A DNA stretch of 5,338 nucleotides, taken from Candidatus Latescibacterota bacterium (GTDB lineage: Bacteria > JAAXHH01 > JABIQT01). Positions 4,928 to 5,338 of this stretch are shown piece by piece; the first letter of the stretch is position 1; each line of letters starts with the position of its first letter. The stretch is taken from positions 1 to 5,338 of the forward strand of contig JABIQT010000541.1 in assembly GCA_018667995.1 (NCBI GenBank), written 5' to 3'. A model generated the notes under the pieces. The model did no database searches. It was not told the DNA's origin and worked only from the letters and a program-made list of their open reading frames with translations. Position numbers and translations under genes: made by a program.

Positions 4928-5338
4928 TCAGAATATCTCGATCTTCGCCACCTGACCCCTAATCCCACCGTTGTACAGCGGTCTCTTCCAGGCCGGCTTC
5001 AGTCCGAGTGCCTTCACGTACTCGAGATCACCAAAATAGATAAATGCGTTGGATCCCTTGCATCGCTGTTTCAGGAAATCGCCCAGGGACTTGTAGAAAC
5101 TGGTCAGGTCCTTATCGCGCTCCATGCGAACACCGTAGGGCGGATTGCACACAATGGTGTAACCCTCGAGGCCGTCCATATCAAAAACATCCTGTTGGGT
5201 GATGTTTATGCCGCTGTTTTCGTCCAGAGCGCGGCAATTCTTGCGTGCCGCCTTTGCAGCCTCTTTGGATCGGTCACTTCCGGAAATGAGATTGGGCGCG
5301 ACGGGTTTGATCCCATCGGCGCCTTCCTGTACCACCGC
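4928..5338 (-). CDS. THUMP-type 23S rRNA methyltransferase (RlmL/YpsC-like), C-terminal part
   Basis: This is the C-terminal 136 residues of a class I SAM-dependent RNA methyltransferase; the frame stays open to the right edge, so the start and the N-terminal THUMP domain lie outside the window. Visible are the acidic ribose-binding strand and loop (ISGSD, then SKEAAKAARKN), a downstream QQDVFD, and the catalytic NPPYG motif at visible residues 65-69. Such a motif is used for methylating exocyclic or ring nitrogens. The ending KRPLYNGGIRGQVAKIEIF matches the NG-containing last strand of the COG0116 group. RlmL makes m2G2445 in E. coli 23S rRNA and acts on the ribosome precursor in the cytosol; which guanine this homologue modifies is not certain. 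A GTG at 5335 sits inside the domain and is not a plausible start. Confidence 0.88.
   Translation of the reverse strand, partial: AVVQEGADGIKPVAPNLISGSDRSKEAAKAARKNCRALDENSGINITQQDVFDMDGLEGYTIVCNPPYGVRMERDKDLTSFYKSLGDFLKQRCKGSNAFIYFGDLEYVKALGLKPAWKRPLYNGGIRGQVAKIEIF

Overview
The window is a stretch of bacterial chromosome of roughly balanced G+C. It reads as accessory or environmental DNA rather than a core operon. No species can be named. A chromosomal-type integron integrase, two phytanoyl-CoA dioxygenase (PhyH) family oxygenases and an isolated SDR dehydrogenase next to each other, plus dispersed short repeats, suit a free-living marine or soil bacterium. Expanded PhyH families are known from lineages such as Poribacteria, but this is only a hint.

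Layout. Positions 1-244 are the leader of an integron integrase gene. The leader holds a strong Shine-Dalgarno, a 19-codon reading frame that overlaps the preferred integrase start by ATGA, and an upstream imperfect hairpin. The integrase (245-1249, +) is full length, with every tyrosine-recombinase catalytic residue in place and the extra IntI-type segment. No recognisable attI site, attC site or cassette array is visible. It converges, with a 23-bp gap that holds one arm of a small perfect hairpin, on two minus-strand Fe(II)/2-oxoglutarate oxygenases of the PhyH family (1273-2085 and 2241-3188). The two lie in tandem and probably share a promoter upstream of the second.

Positions 3189-3499 form a divergent regulatory region between the PhyH pair and a plus-strand classical SDR oxidoreductase (3500-4267). 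It contains a perfect 15-bp palindrome and one copy of a short repeat built of degenerate CTTWGTGN octamers. Further copies lie behind the SDR gene. Two of these face each other and form a foldback (MITE/REP-like) element at 4295-4438, so the SDR gene is bracketed by inverted copies. On the minus strand follow a small two-helix membrane protein of unknown function (4526-4789) and the C-terminal part of a THUMP-type (RlmL/YpsC-like) 23S rRNA methyltransferase running off the right edge.

How the genes might work together. The PhyH pair and the divergent SDR could form a small catabolic or modification module (hydroxylation followed by alcohol/ketone oxidoreduction), but no substrate can be read from the sequence. 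The integrase and the rRNA methyltransferase look unrelated to that module. I see no clearly new multi-gene system. The most unusual signals are the array-less integrase with its apparently coupled leader ORF, and the octamer-based repeat family around the SDR gene.
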